Below, one piece after another: positions 1 through 12,149 of a stretch of 64,000 nucleotides of DNA; position 1 is the first letter of the stretch; each line of letters begins with the position of its first letter. The stretch is from Panorpa germanica (Eukaryota > Arthropoda > Insecta > Mecoptera > Panorpidae): positions 1,178,001-1,242,000 of the forward strand of contig OY783222.1 in assembly GCA_963678705.1 (NCBI GenBank), written 5' to 3'. The notes beneath the pieces were generated by a model. It had not been told where the DNA came from. It was given only the letters and a program-made list of their open reading frames with translations, and did no database searches. The position numbers were made by a program, and so were the translations under genes.

Positions 1-965
1 ATACATATGACCTTTTATATAAATAAAGGGACCAAATAGAAGTACACTGTTGAGAAATATGACCTGGTTAAAAAAATATCAATTTTAAACTTTGATATAA
101 TTTTCACAAACTGGGAAAATAATCAATAGAACAGTCAAATCTTTCTAATTTATTTCTTTACAACATATAAGTCTTTTTTTTCGGACGATTCCTTTTTTAA
201 ACTTTGTAAGTGTCCTATAAGTTAAATATGAACACTTTAATTCTTAATAACTCACTTCACAATTGGTTCAAACATTCGAAATTTTGTAATTAAATTAGGT
301 ACTTATATTAACATCATATTTTAATTTTGTAAAATTTTGTAGGTGCTTTTACCAGTATCAATTAATGAAAAACTTAATTCATAGGAAATAATATAAAAAA
401 CTAAACTACTAGAAATATTTATAGTAAAATTTTTTATAACACTAATAATAATTCCTAATAATACCTAAACAGAAATATCGTAAAATACTCGTAGTAATCA
501 AAAGAATATAAATTTATTCAAATTATGTATTTATACAAGCTCCCAGACATATATATTATATTATAATATAATTAAATAATTATCGGGTTTTAGTTTAATA
601 TAATTATACATATAAATAAACAAATAAATAATCAAATTAATCAAAACAAACAATAGAATATTAAATTAATCAATTATAGTTTTTTTCTAATACGTTTTCT
701 CTCGATGATTGTGTTTTTTAATTAATTCTGATAGACAAGTATCTTGCAAACTTTGAATAAAATCTGCAAATGCAATTTAGATATTCTAATAAATTATTTA
801 TTAATTGAAAATTGCTATATATATCTTTGATCAATTTTAGGGCTTGTTTTTCTTGAAGATTTTCCACTATAAAACTTATTCCTATTGAAATTGCGCTTTA
901 AGATAAGAATTTTTCCAATTTTCAATAACAATATCTTTAAATTAATCAAATAAAAAGAGAATAGA
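1..965. other. AT-rich stretch, nothing recognised
   Basis: Very AT-rich DNA with many short A and T runs. I see no open frame of note, no repeat shared with the rest of the window and no RNA-like structure. Confidence 0.6.
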
Positions 966-1017
966 CAATTTATGCTTGATGCTACATTTTCGCGTTCGAA
1001 CTGTAGACCATCGCTAT
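966..1017 (+). repeat. family H copy 1, B-box-bearing fragment
   Basis: About 50 bp that align by eye with 25597-25650. Both begin TTTATGCTTGAYGCTA, carry a pol III B-box-like GTTCGA core after a similar spacing and end in CCA(T/G)CGCT. Two dispersed copies with a B-box core suggest the decayed head of a tRNA-derived SINE. No A box or cloverleaf can be seen, so it is not a tRNA gene. Confidence 0.4.
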
Positions 1018-1614
1018 ATTTTTTAACTTCGTTATCAAAGTTTAATTAGCTTAATTAGGCAGCAAAGTAGTCCAGATATACAAAACCTTGACACCATAAT
1101 ATCCCATAATAAATAAAACAGTCAGTATCGGAAATATATAGGCAAACGTTAAAAAAATATCAGGATTTTTATTTCATAGTTATTTGACTACGACATATTT
1201 TTTAATTTAATTACCAAAAAACTATGAACTTTAACATTTAATAAATTTATATCATTATCAAACAGGTAACTCTTCACTCTGTCTGTATGAACGGCTGGAA
1301 CTTCACCTAATCTTATCCTTATCATTTTTTATTACATTACACTTAATGCTATTAACATTCTAAAAAGATCTTCATTTAATTTATTGACTATTTTTTATTT
1401 TTTGATTTTTAGATATAATCATAAAGATCGTATCAAAAATTTTATTTTCAAATATTATATACTCGTTTTATAAATTTATGTAATGGCTTTTATATGCTAA
1501 GCATGCTGGAAAGACCGTGAAGTTTGCTAAATAATTTTATAATGAAATTGATTAGAAGAAATAGTGTATCATAAATTAAATTAAATTGATTTTTAACTAT
1601 TTTGATTATTTCTA

Positions 1615-1620
<6 letters not shown>

Positions 1621-1651
<31 letters not shown>
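1621..1651. repeat. (AT)n microsatellite
   Basis: About fifteen uninterrupted AT dinucleotides. Confidence 0.95.
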
Positions 1652-1656
<5 letters not shown>

Positions 1657-1783
1657 TTTTCTGTTAAAATTATTTTTTCACGCAAGAACATAGTAGTAGA
1701 GGTGTTTATATAATTTGAATAAATTTAAATAATATTTGAATATTTAATAATTTTACTACAATCGGTCTGAGATTTTACACAAC

Positions 1784-1829
1784 TATATATATATCTGTAT
1801 ATATATATATATATATATATACATATATA
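1784..1829. repeat. interrupted (AT)n microsatellite
   Basis: AT dinucleotide run broken once by CTGT near 1796 and once by AC near 1821. Confidence 0.9.
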
Positions 1830-3149
1830 ATTATTCGTTTATTTAATTATTTGTGATAATTTCGATCAGTTACTGACATCTAATTGGTTTTTAATAAAGG
1901 AACGCTAGATGGCCAGTGGCGCATCATTATATATCGACCAACTAGAAGCGTTTGAACCTATTTTTAACAAATTTACACTGGATATAATTAAAGAATTAAG
2001 GATATTTGAGGGAGACGTTTTCGTTCTATCGACGTGGCATCGCTGTTGAATAAACAATAGCACTTACGTAAACACTTAAAACATAAAATCTAATAAACTG
2101 ATGACCTTTTCTATTGAATTAAATGAACTTTGTTTAATTATTTTTTAATGAGACAGGTTTTAATAGCGGTTAATCATGCTCGATGCGCGTTAGTCGGTTA
2201 GTTAGTTGCCTGTTTTAAATTACGTAACGATGACATTTATTTGTTTATCTATCAGAAGGCAGGTCACTTGATAACACAGGTATGTTAATTAAGGTACTTT
2301 TTTTTTTATTTCAACACTTAACGCAAAGCAATATCTTAAATGTATTGTATAAAAACAACTGGCTCTTTTTTAATTAGCTCGTAAAAATATGTGATTGCTA
2401 AGCTCACAGAAAATTGTTAAAGTGACAAACAAAAACGAAATTAATAGAATTCAGAATCCAATGTCGCAAATTTTGTCTAAGCCGAGTTTGAATTCAACAT
2501 TAGCAACACGAATTTGATTTCAAGTGTCCTTTTATAAAATAGAACGCTTGTGATATATGCTACATAATTTTTTTATTGACAATTTAGATTGCGTTTAAAT
2601 AAATACAAAATAAAACTAGAAAATTAATTTTTTTAAATAGCAAAAAAAAAAACAGTAATATAGCAATAAATGTGTTTTTTTTTTTTAAATTTATTTACTA
2701 TTTTTTGTAATAAAAAATCATCTATGTTTATGTATGCATATCTGATTATGTAGAATTACTACTTTTTTGAATAAAAATATCGTATTAGTAACTGGACAAA
2801 CAAACACTACGACTAGACATCTAACATATACTGTAAATTAGAGATGGGAACACAATTTCGAACATCGATTTTTATTTCGAATTAAAGAATCGATAAAAAA
2901 TAATTTATGATTGGAATAGTACAAAATTCAAGCTTTCTTAAAACGGTGCTTGTATCTATAAGATAGCATACACTTCAGACACGACTGTCTGAAGATTAAG
3001 TAAAGATAATTTCGCATTTGTGGTTGATCAACTCATTGTGCGATAATATTTTTATAAGAGATATGCATCCCGGTCGATTCAAGTATTGATTCTTCTGATT
3101 TGTATTAATTGTAATAAAATTATTCGAAGATCTGTAACAAATAAAACCT

Positions 3150-3633
3150 CATTCCCACTCACTGTTGATATTTAATTTACTGTTTTAATTTAATATTGTA
3201 TTTGTTGAACATTGTTTAAGCATTCCTTTTCACATTTGTGTTTTAATTTAAGTTTAGTTAATTTAGTTTGTGCGTATGCATCGTTAGTAATATAAATTTT
3301 GACAGTTCGACAAAATTGTATGTGAAATAATTAAAATTGCTATTTTTAATAACAGTTAGTAATAGAAATTGTTTTCACTTCTATATTTTTCAAAAAGTGA
3401 CATTAAACTTCTTTTAAAAGTAAATCCTACTGCATTTTGACAGATTGTCACATTTTAGAGGTTATAATATAATATAGTTTTTCCTAATTTAAAACATTGT
3501 ACCTTGTAAGGTTCTAAGAAAACTTAAAAAATAAATTAAATTAAAAATGGTACTGTTAATGACTACGCGTATTGTCATATGCTAAACAATTTAAATTAAA
3601 TACAAAATTAAATTAAAGCAGTGAGTGGGAATG
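3150..3633 (+). mobile_element. family A MITE, copy 1 (most complete)
   Basis: A 484-bp non-coding element bounded by perfect 15-bp terminal inverted repeats: CATTCCCACTCACTG at the left and its complement CAGTGAGTGGGAATG at the right. The match extends weakly outward to T(A/T)AA (TAAA at 3142-3145, TTAA at about 3638-3641), which may be a decayed TTAA or TA target duplication. Two further copies lie at 11774 and 19431, all in the same orientation. They share an internal block with TGACAGATTGTCACATTT and AGTAAATCCTACTGC. No transposase is encoded, so it would have been moved in trans. The superfamily is uncertain; a TTAA user is one possibility. Confidence 0.8.
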
Positions 3634-3641
3634 GTACTTAA

Positions 3642-5194
3642 CTCGAAAATTTCGAAGTAATAATTTCTTCTCTGGATTGCATTGGATTAATAGCGGGCTT
3701 GTGGCCTACTCTATATAATATTATTGAAATAAAAAGTTGCAATTATGAGAACGAGAAAATATGTGCAAATATTGACTTTTTTACAGTAATTATTAAAAAG
3801 ATAATGTCTCAGCGGTATGTATGTTTGTGCGAATACAAGATATACATATGTGGGTGCATGTATTGATATATCGGTATGTCGCTATTTGCATGGCAGCTCG
3901 AAAGCGGCAGGTTATCTTATTTTAAAAATATGATATTTCTGCTGTGTCTTTAGGTTTGACACCCGGACCAGCGAAATATTGACTTGTGTCATTTTCGGAA
4001 TTAGTTCTGAATCTTGTACATTTACTATCCTTTAATTCAATAAAGTACTGTACGAAGAATGAACCTAATCATACAAGAAGAGAATTGTGTGTTTTAATTA
4101 GCTTAATACACGCTAGCAATTAAATTTTGTTCATTGCTTTGCAATTTCTAATGAGAGGTAGATATGAACCTTTGAATTATCATGTAGCAAGCTGGTATGC
4201 TTGAAATTGCACTGCACGACAAATTTCAACGGGTTAACGGGATGAATTACATCGATACCATCAAATAATTAAGCTTTTTGGCATCACTAGTCCAACGCAT
4301 TCTCATTAAAGTTAGTTATTCGCTTTGAAACAACTCCTTATCTTAGAAACATGAATATTTTAAAAATAATATAAAGCAAATGATATATTTCTGTAAGTAA
4401 GTATTTCTCGTGTAGTCTTGTTAAAAAATAAATACACTAATTAGAGTTAAAAATAAATAATTTAATGAACAAAATAAAAAATCCATTCTCTTTTTGTAAT
4501 AAAACTTGAGTTATGATATGTCCTTAAAATCAAGTTGTTACGGTCAACAAATACAAAATTCTAATTAATTAATGAAATACAATTAAATAGTTTTTTTTTC
4601 CGTTGTTTGTTTATTCCATATTTTTATAGTTCATAAATTTCTTAATTTAATAATCTTGTAAAAATTATTCATTTACCATAAACTTATGTATTATTTTTTT
4701 TAATTTCAAAAAAAAAAACTGTAAAATATTTTGACGGTGTTGATTTTTGTAAAACCGTTATAAAGTTGGAATTTTTTAAATAAAATTAGAAATTATTGAC
4801 AGATTTATAGTCTAGCAGTTTGCTAGTCTAGCACAACTTGTTCGTTCGGAAGATGCACATTAGGTACCTTAATTGATGATCCTGTCAAAACTTGAGATTT
4901 ATGTGTTTTAAGCACTGTATTAAATCATTGTAAATTTGTTCGTTCAAATTAAAGCCATTTATATTTACAGGTGGCTGGAGATGCAGAAATTCTGTTTTAC
5001 TTGCAATTAATTGCATAAATCCGAATTAATTAAAGTGACTAGACCTAATGATTTAATTAATACAGTAGTGATTTTTAAATAGAATTTAATTACATCACCT
5101 ATCTTTCACTAATTCTTATCTCTTGTTTTCTAATCAGTCTTCCTTTTTTCCATGCTTCGTACCATCACATTTCCCTTTAGTTTTTAGTTTTAAT
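3642..5194. other. AT-rich region, mostly unassigned
   Basis: Contains a short family G-like fragment (4154-4233, listed separately) and a small direct repeat of TCTAGCA near 4811-4835. A polypyrimidine/AG followed by GTGGCTGGAG near 4970 resembles a splice acceptor, but no open frame follows it. Confidence 0.5.
4154..4233 (+). repeat. family G arm fragment
   Basis: About 80 bp that align with the tandem subrepeats at 40531-40680. It has AGGTAGATATGAACCTT, then a GAATTA/TGTAGCAAG segment, then TTGCACTGCACGACAAATT. It is a solo, diverged arm of the family G element; no second arm is seen nearby. Confidence 0.5.
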
Positions 5195-5782
5195 GGGTTT
5201 GTGTCCTATGTCTTAATTTCTATAAAACTGTACTATATATTGATAAAGTTGGTTACTAGAACCTCAAATGTTCAATTATTTTTTAATAACTCCTTATATT
5301 TCAGGAGATATTAACAAATAAAAAAGTTATTTTTTCTCTTTAATCATTCAACGTTCAAGGGATTCAACGTTGAACAACATTCCAACTGCATGCGACATCA
5401 CAAGCGCTAGCATAGAGATAGCATATTCAAGCATATCTCTGCTATATGTGTTTATATATCAAATACTATTTACAGCTATTTCAAGGAACAATAAAGTTCC
5501 AATATTATGTCTGCCGTAACAGGGTTAAATAAAATAAAAACTTATTATTCTTTGACTTGCATATTTCGGCTACCAACAGCTACAAAACATTACCAAATGC
5601 ATTTCACGTCATACATATATGGCCGACCATTTCTAGCGCTAAAACTACAATTCAAATTTTTGATTGCTATATCTCCGTCAACATTTAGATATTTAATAAA
5701 ATAGACACGCCAATACACATTTATTAACATCAATTTCAATCAACTATTGAAAAATTGACCACTAAAAAATGAGGACACAAGC
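5195..5782 (+). mobile_element. family C element, copy 1 (full length)
   Basis: A 588-bp repeat with short inverted ends: GGGTTTGTGTCCTATG at the left, and GAGGACACAAGC at the right, whose complement is GCTTGTGTCCTC. The interior contains TAACAGGGTTAAATAAAATA and TTTCTAGCGCTAAAACTAC, shared with copies at 22099-22530 (reverse) and 60056-60396 (forward). A local duplication of ATTCAACGTT occurs near 5346-5372. Short frames inside it are not conserved among copies, so it is treated as a non-autonomous DNA element. The target duplication is not clear and the superfamily is unassigned. Confidence 0.7.
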
Positions 5783-6677
5783 ACATTATAATAATAAATT
5801 AAACCAAGTTTGCCCGATTAAAACCCTATCAAGTTAGCCATACTAGACCACTATTAGATTTGTTAGAAAAGTCATCGTGTAATATTCCCTACCATCGCCC
5901 TATCATGTGAGTGAGCCTGACAAGAACCTCATCAGGATCGTTCCAATATGTAGGGTATAATACTGCTCGGGTGTTATTCTGTTACGGAACTTATTCCTTT
6001 ATACCTCCTATTATATTTTGCTTAGTGTTGTACCTTCACATTATACATAACGCTTAGTTTAATATCTTTAATTAACTTAATTTTTTTAATTCAATAATCC
6101 AGGAAACCAAACCGTTGTGAACACCACTGTAAGTGCTTTTTGCAGTGTACTATGTGTAACCAAATTAAATGGCTTTAAAGGACACTTAATAGTTTTATAT
6201 TAAATACACAGAATGAAACTCATTTTGCAATTAAAATTAATCACTTTTTCATTCCTGTTGTATTGCTACAGACACTCAACAAAACATATTTAAATTTTCG
6301 GGAACATATTAATTACACATGAAAATATCCAATTAAAAACAAATAAACAATATGTGTCGTAACAGATATGCAACAAAAATATGAAACAAAGCACAATACC
6401 AGGTACAACAATACAATAAAACAAAAAATAAATAAAGTCTAAAACAATTCCATTTTTACGTAAATATCCTTTGTGCGTCATACTCGTACATTCGTTGCTT
6501 CCATATTATATGTTAGTTTCTCTTTTTTTAACTCGTACTCGTATATGTTATATATTATTTTATTATTATATATATTTTTGTGTTATCTTTACCTAATAAT
6601 CTAGCCTCGGTCATTCAGTTTGTGTGGAACTCTTTTTTCTTATCAAACTAAGCATCAGTTTACCGGAAATACGCTAT

Positions 6678-6693
6678 ACGCATGCGCGCCAAT
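6678..6693. promoter_or_regulatory. NRF1/EWG-like palindrome next to CCAAT
   Basis: ACGCATGCGCGCCAAT is close to the NRF1 (insect erect wing) palindrome GCGCATGCGC, followed at once by CCAAT. A similar arrangement with a perfect core occurs at 62649. No transcription unit is visible beside it, so function is speculative. Confidence 0.2.
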
Positions 6694-6817
6694 CAGCTGT
6701 CTGCATTACATATAAAATATATACAATACTACATGTACCATACATATGGAGAGTCAGTTACACCTTTTAACTAAAATAATGGAGGTTTCAAATTTTATAG
6801 CTTTAACAGTGTATAAC

Positions 6818-6833
6818 GTGTGTGTGTGTGTGT
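6818..6833. repeat. (GT)n microsatellite
   Basis: Eight GT dinucleotides in a row. Confidence 0.9.
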
Positions 6834-7220
6834 ATTATATATGTATACATATAACTAATTATATTATTATGTATTTTGATAGCTAATAGAAAAAATACAG
6901 GGTTAATTTGATGAAGTATGTTATTTTATTTGGTCTTTTTAATTGACTTCGGTTTCGGTTTTTAAACCAAAATGCACCTGTAGTTGTTGAGGGATATATT
7001 TTGGTTATAATTGAAATATTGATACGATTAACCTGTCAATTATTAAATAATATTAGCTTAAGAAGGTATATAACGATTTATCTGTTTCATTCGCAACAAA
7101 CCTGCCGATTTTAAACTGTTTTTAGGGTTATTCTAGGCTCAGAATGAAACCAACTATTTGTGATTTTTGTCCAAGTTCTTACATAATAGTACCACGATCA
7201 AATCATAGGCAGATTTAGGT

Positions 7221-7341
7221 TAAACATAGGTTAAAATAAGACGAGGATCTTGGATTTCATTTAGGTTGAGGCGAGGGTCATAAAATAACTTTTAGGATGA
7301 GACGAGGTTCACTTTACTGTTTTTAGGATGAAAAGAGGAGC
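7221..7341 (+). repeat. degenerate short tandem repeats (TTAGGATGAGACGAGG)
   Basis: Four imperfect copies of a roughly 20-bp unit resembling TTAGGATGAGACGAGGTTCA, spaced about 30-40 bp apart (near 7222, 7261, 7291 and 7322). The last copy and what follows (TTTAGGATGAAAAGAGGAGC, then ATGTCTAA) resemble 17250-17285, so the unit may belong to a dispersed repeat. Confidence 0.5.
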
Positions 7342-8149
7342 AAAGTTCATATGTCTAAAATTTCGACACGGGATCACTGAAACTATTAAATTTTTCAGTC
7401 GTGATTTCAGATTGATAATTACAGAAATCATTATAATTATACTGTTACTCTTAATGAGCCTAAACACATAATTACTAATTAAATAATTTAATTTGTTTAT
7501 TATTGTAATTTCTATTAATGAGTATAATTATTTTAACACACTTTTTTAATCAATATATTATAGAGAACGGTAAAATAAATAACAAGTATTAAACTAGAAC
7601 TGACAATTAAAGTTGACGATTCAACTGCAACGTGTGCTGCTATCTGTTGTAGATTATGTTATCATTCAAATGCAATAAATATATGTAAATGGCCTATAAA
7701 AGACAACTTTATGCAAGGTAAACAGCAGGACAGTTCTATATTTGAACTGCTTTGTTCTATGAGAATATAGACTTAAGAATATTCCTTTATCTAAAGATGA
7801 ACCAGATGTAGTTTTCGCAATTAATTTTTATTAATCATATTTCTCGAGTGTTTACCTTGGTGTTCCACCTTAACTATTGATTTATTATAATTAAAACAAA
7901 CAGGCTGCTTAAAATAATAATAACCTTTCACATTACACCGAAAAGCAAATATATAATATACGTCTATGTATATAATTTGTTTTAATTCATAAAATATTAT
8001 TCCAATTGTTTTTCATACATTTTAACACATCGCAGTCGCAGTTCTTCGTCTTTATGTGTATGATTCCAATTCGTCGCTGTAGGCATCGCATGGCTTGGAC
8101 GATGGCATTTATTTATACACGGTCCAAGCATTATATGAGCCGTTCAGAA
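7342..8149. other. unassigned AT-rich region
   Basis: No gene or shared repeat seen. A perfect 8-bp inverted repeat, GCTTGGAC and GTCCAAGC, flanks a 22-bp loop at 8093-8130. Confidence 0.5.
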
Positions 8150-8432
8150 GACACCGCGAGTAAGTCTATCAAATAATATATTGAGAAAAATTGGCCAATT
8201 CTTTTCATTTATATTCAGTAAAATATTTTTTTTAGTTTTTCCAAAATTGCTGATTTCCAGGAAATTGAGGGGAAAATCCGAGGACGCCAAAAGTCTTTGA
8301 TTTTTTCTCTCTACGAAATAGACAATTTTCAGGAAAATGCGCTTAGCCGTTTTCGAGCCACCATACGAATCGCGTAAACATATAAACACACAAACAAATA
8401 AACTTTCACTTGGAACATTATAATATAAGATT
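8150..8432 (+). mobile_element. non-LTR retroelement or SINE 3' tail fragment
   Basis: The stretch ends in a form typical of insect RTE/CR1-like LINE tails and the SINEs that borrow them: a TTAGCCGTTTTCGAGCC segment, an ACATATAAACACACAAAC segment, AACTTTCACTT and finally ATTATAATATAAGAT. An open frame on the minus strand through it is incidental. Upstream it fades into unassigned sequence, so the element appears 5'-truncated. The exact family cannot be named without a repeat library. Confidence 0.55.
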
Positions 8433-8564
8433 TTCCTCAGACTTTCAAGGAATCTAGCAGTCTATGGATAGCAGACTGATCAACATGAGATACATGCTCC
8501 GTTTTCGAGCTCATCGCAATAAGCTTAATTAAGTAAAAAATAAATAATGACTAAATCTCTTATC

Positions 8565-8679
8565 GCCCTACAAATAAATCCGTTATACAATTTATACCAG
8601 GTATAAACTGAAAATAAGCCTGTCTAATCGGGTTTTATACCTAGTATAAATTATATAACACCTTTATTTGTAATGCGGT
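8565..8679. repeat. 115-bp imperfect palindrome (hairpin MITE)
   Basis: Two arms of about 42 bp are complementary. The left arm has TACAAATAAATCCGTTATAC followed by AATTTATACCAGGTATAAAC. The right arm, read in reverse, has TTACAAATAAAGGTGTTATA followed by TAATTTATACTAGGTATAAA. About 23 bp of loop separates them. It would fold as a long hairpin, as very small MITEs or foldback elements do. No second copy is seen here. Confidence 0.65.
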
Positions 8680-9547
8680 TCTGATATATAAAAGGAACAT
8701 TAGTTATTTGTTATGGATTTACAAAAACATATTTTCTTTGAAATGGACTTAAACCTATTGGCTTCTAAACAGCTCACATCTACATTATACGGTTAGGTTA
8801 AGGTTGTTGAAGAAGACGACGCGACGGACGTTCTTCATACAGTTTTTAGGAACCGTGAAAACACTGTGACCACACCTGTCTGCTGAATGGCTTGAGCTTG
8901 AACAGTTCACTAACACTACTAACACGACATAGGTGCGTGTGCAACGTTTGTATGTTTGTATATGGTTTATATACATGTGTGTATTTCTTATAGAAGTGTT
9001 TATACAAATGTGTGTTGGGTCTTTAAGAACGTTAAAGGTGGCCCAACGTTAAAAGTGTTTCCCAACATTGTACATTTTTATATGTATTCATTATATTAAA
9101 AACGCAAATAAAATCAAAGTAAATAGATCAAACTTATTACAAAAATATTTTTGTTTACATATAGATTTTCGTTTGACCCTTGTCGACCATTGTAGCTTCA
9201 TCGTCTTGTCACACACCTCAGAAATGTGTCTATAAGTTACTTAATGGGGAAAATTGGCGGAAAAACTGTTAAATATACTTTTCTGATTACTTTGGGTGCG
9301 CTGATTAATATATTCTGTACTAGGTTTAATTTAGATGATTTAGGTGCTTAGAAAAAAGTGCTATAAAGCTCTTTATCTGTATGCCACCAAAGGTAGAAAT
9401 AGTTGTTATTAATCTGATCTCAATTTCCTATTTTTTATATCTCATAAAAAGTGTGTGAAATTTATCTCTTTCTCTTCTTGCAACGAGGCGAAGAGCTAGT
9501 CTGTTTCTATGCACTAATTCGGCACTGCACAATGGCTACATATGGCC

Positions 9548-9587
<40 letters not shown>

Positions 9588-10314
9588 AAACAACAAACAC
9601 ATACAAATATATATTATATTTCTCTCCGTGTCCATAACAAGTGATACACCTGCTTAACTAAAGGTGCACGCTTGTAACATTGGATTATTTATAAGAAAGG
9701 ATCAGGCTCCAAAAGAGTTTTATATTCAATAAATTCTAATTTAACTACTAAAACGTTATGTTGATTTCAAAAATATTTCAAAAGATAATTAATAGATTTA
9801 ATTAATTTATTAACAATATATTTTGATGACAATTAGCAACTAGTTTTATAGAAACAGTTCTTTGGAAAGAAAATGTACTTTTCGTTGAACATAGTTATGT
9901 AAAATGAAGGCGAATATAATTTGCTTGTTTAATGCATTTATTTAATCGCGGAATTAATCACTAAGGTGTGTTTTAAAACTAATATATTTATTCGATATTG
10001 AATTGAACAAATACGGCACATTAACCCGGTGTTGTTAATTATAACAGTCAATCAGCGACCTGTCAATCATTGTAAGCACGATGTCAGTTAGACAATTTAT
10101 TTCACAATAACAAAACTAGAAAACAATACGATGGAGAACCAAACCCTCAAATAATATATTGCTAGTATGTTAGACATGTTCAATTTTTCTTTATCAACCT
10201 CATGAATGTACGGATATTTTATGCTGGCTGGCCTAGCCCAACTAATAGAAAATAAAGCAAGTGTAGAATATGCACCGAGGGTTTGACATTAGCTCAGTTG
10301 AGATTCGATATATA
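8680..10314. other. unassigned region with a long (AT)n
   Basis: Contains the (AT)n at 9551-9584 and a small duplicated unit, AACGTTAAARGTG, at about 9028 and 9048. No gene-like frame is supported. Confidence 0.5.
9551..9584. repeat. (AT)n microsatellite
   Basis: Seventeen uninterrupted AT dinucleotides. Confidence 0.95.
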
Positions 10315-10365
10315 GTTCAAATTACGAGAGTTCGGCGGCGACTCATACTTAATACAAGTTGTGTT
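10315..10365 (+). repeat. family D left-end fragment
   Basis: About 50 bp matching the left terminus of the family D element at 32933: GTTCAAATTACGAG, then GTTCGGCGGC, then ACTTAATACAAGTTGTG. It is preceded by TA, as at 32931, and diverges after the TIR. It is a solo end or truncated copy. Confidence 0.65.
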
Positions 10366-11773
10366 CACCAGTATCTATCAAATACAAGGTATCATCACCT
10401 GTGGACATATTTAGTGTTTTACTTTATTTATATTAGTTTAATTCCATTGTAATTTGTAACAAAACACATAGTTTCATGTTACAACTTGTTCAAGAGTCCA
10501 GTCCTTACAATCACAGACCACATCGTACTCGCATCTTCAAGTTACATAGTTCGTTGTTTATTTTTCTTATTTAATGTTAAATCTTAGAAAACATTATTTG
10601 ATGCTTTAACTTGAAATTTTACACGTATTTAAAGAAATGTTTAGTTTTAACTTAAAAAAAAAAACTACTTTCTCTTAAAAAACAAGAAAAATACAGTACA
10701 ATTCACATAAATTACTTAAAATACTCTTAAAAACGTGTCTGGCTTTGATTGGAATGGACCAAGACGGAGACGGTCATTCCAATAACTGTTATTTGTCTGT
10801 GTGTGTGTGTTGGACTTTAAGACTTGGAGCTTATGTCTTGGTTATTGACTTGAAATACCTAATTAGTGACAGCGACTAATTAGTGTTAGATTTTTCTAAT
10901 CATAAACTATCTATTAATTAGATTTATCGTATAAAAATATGCAAACTCATGAGCTTTCGTAGATTATAAAAATTCCGGGATGAGGAATCAAGGTCACTGT
11001 GGTTACGTAACTTGCTATCACCAAGATCTGCACCGATGATAGTCTCACGACTAGATCCAAATGAATTTTATAAACATTAAGTACAATGTTACGGAATTTA
11101 AAGCTAACGAATCTAGCCAATTGTCTATATAACATTCTAAGAACATTGATAAATCGAATATATCTATTACGTCAACTTATCGCGAGTCCATTTAATAAAA
11201 ATATCTTGATCACCTCTTATCATATCAATATCAGAAAAGTTTGTTATTGGTCTCTTTTATCCGGTTATCAGACAATATATCTTCACACATCTAAATTAAG
11301 TTCGTTGTCAGGCTTTTTGTCTACGCTGTATTTATATTTCGATAGGTCGTTCATGTTCACTTACGGAAAGCGAAGAGTGTGTAGGCAGCGTAAATGTGTT
11401 TCATTCAGTAAACCAGTGGTGTATTCCATATGTGAATCAAATATTATTAAACAAGTACTATGAAAATAATTAAGTATATTTTAGAGGTATGTACGAATAT
11501 TAACTGGTTAAGTAAATATTCGCTTTAAATATTACGTCCATTTAATAAAATTTGTTTTGTTTGTTATAGATTTAATGATGTCACCGAATATTTTTTTAGT
11601 TTTTTTGGGTCAATATTGAGTCTGCATCTGAATTTGCTAAAAATAAAATGTTTCAAGCTAAATTTAACGTAAATCTATCTGAAAATATTCTAGGAATATA
11701 TTCAATGGTATTAATAAAATTACTTCCTAATCTAAAGTTGTATTCAATTTAAAAAAATGTAGCGCTAAAGCCG
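10366..11773. other. unassigned region with one 125-codon open frame
   Basis: Contains an open frame of 125 codons on the + strand at 11086-11463 with no recognisable domain and AT-driven composition, a GT run near 10798-10811, and the direct repeat CTAATTAGTG at about 10859 and 10878. I cannot support a gene here. Confidence 0.4.
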
Positions 11774-12149
11774 CATTCTCACTCACTGTTTTAATATTTA
11801 ATTTACTGTTTTTATTTAATATTGTAATCTAAGTTTCAGACTTTCGTTTAAGCATTCCTTTTCACATTTGTGTTTTAATTTAAGTTTAGTTAATTTAGTT
11901 GGTGAGTATGCATCGTTAGTAATATAAATTTTGACATTTCGACAAAATTATACGTGAAATAATTAAAATTACTATTATTAATAACAATTAGTAATAGAAA
12001 TTGTTTTCACTTCTATATTTTTCAAAAACTGACATTGAACTTCTTTTAAAAGTAAATCCTACTGCATTTTGACAGATTGTCACATTTTGGAGGTTATAAT
12101 ATAACATAGTCTTTCTTAATTTAATATTTTTAATTTAAAAACATTGGAC
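11774..12149 (+). mobile_element. family A MITE, copy 2 (3' truncated)
   Basis: Begins with the family A terminus CATTCTCACTCACTG and follows copy 1 through the TGACAGATTGTCACATTT block to ACATTGGAC, then stops. The right-hand TIR and about 110 bp before it are missing. The left flank is TAAAGCCG, parallel to TAAAACCT in copy 1, which suggests that the T(A/T)AA tetranucleotide belongs to the end or the target site. Confidence 0.75.

Larger units (their letters stand above)
1018..3149. other. AT-rich region with two (AT)n microsatellites
   Basis: Apart from the two AT microsatellites listed separately, nothing can be assigned. A CAGTGGCGCATC string near 1913 resembles a hAT terminus but has no partner. 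Near 2840-2915 an ATCGATTTTTAT stretch is followed by its approximate complement after 'agagatggga', possibly a decayed MITE. Confidence 0.5.
5783..7220. other. AT-rich region, no gene recognised
   Basis: Holds a (GT)n run at 6818-6833 and a CpG-bearing patch at 6660-6715 with an NRF1-like site (listed separately). The rest is featureless AT-rich sequence. Confidence 0.5.

Noticed and set aside
2268-2284. Strong 5' splice site CAGGTATGT as evidence for a gene
   Set aside because: No open frame ends there; such strings are expected by chance in 64 kb.
5507-5704. 65-codon frame in the family C element as a transposase fragment
   Set aside because: Stops and indels differ among copies and no DDE-type motif is visible.
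11086-11463. 125-codon + strand open frame as a gene
   Set aside because: Composition follows the AT-rich background (Leu, Ile, Tyr, Ser), there is no domain or splice context, and an opposing frame overlaps its start.
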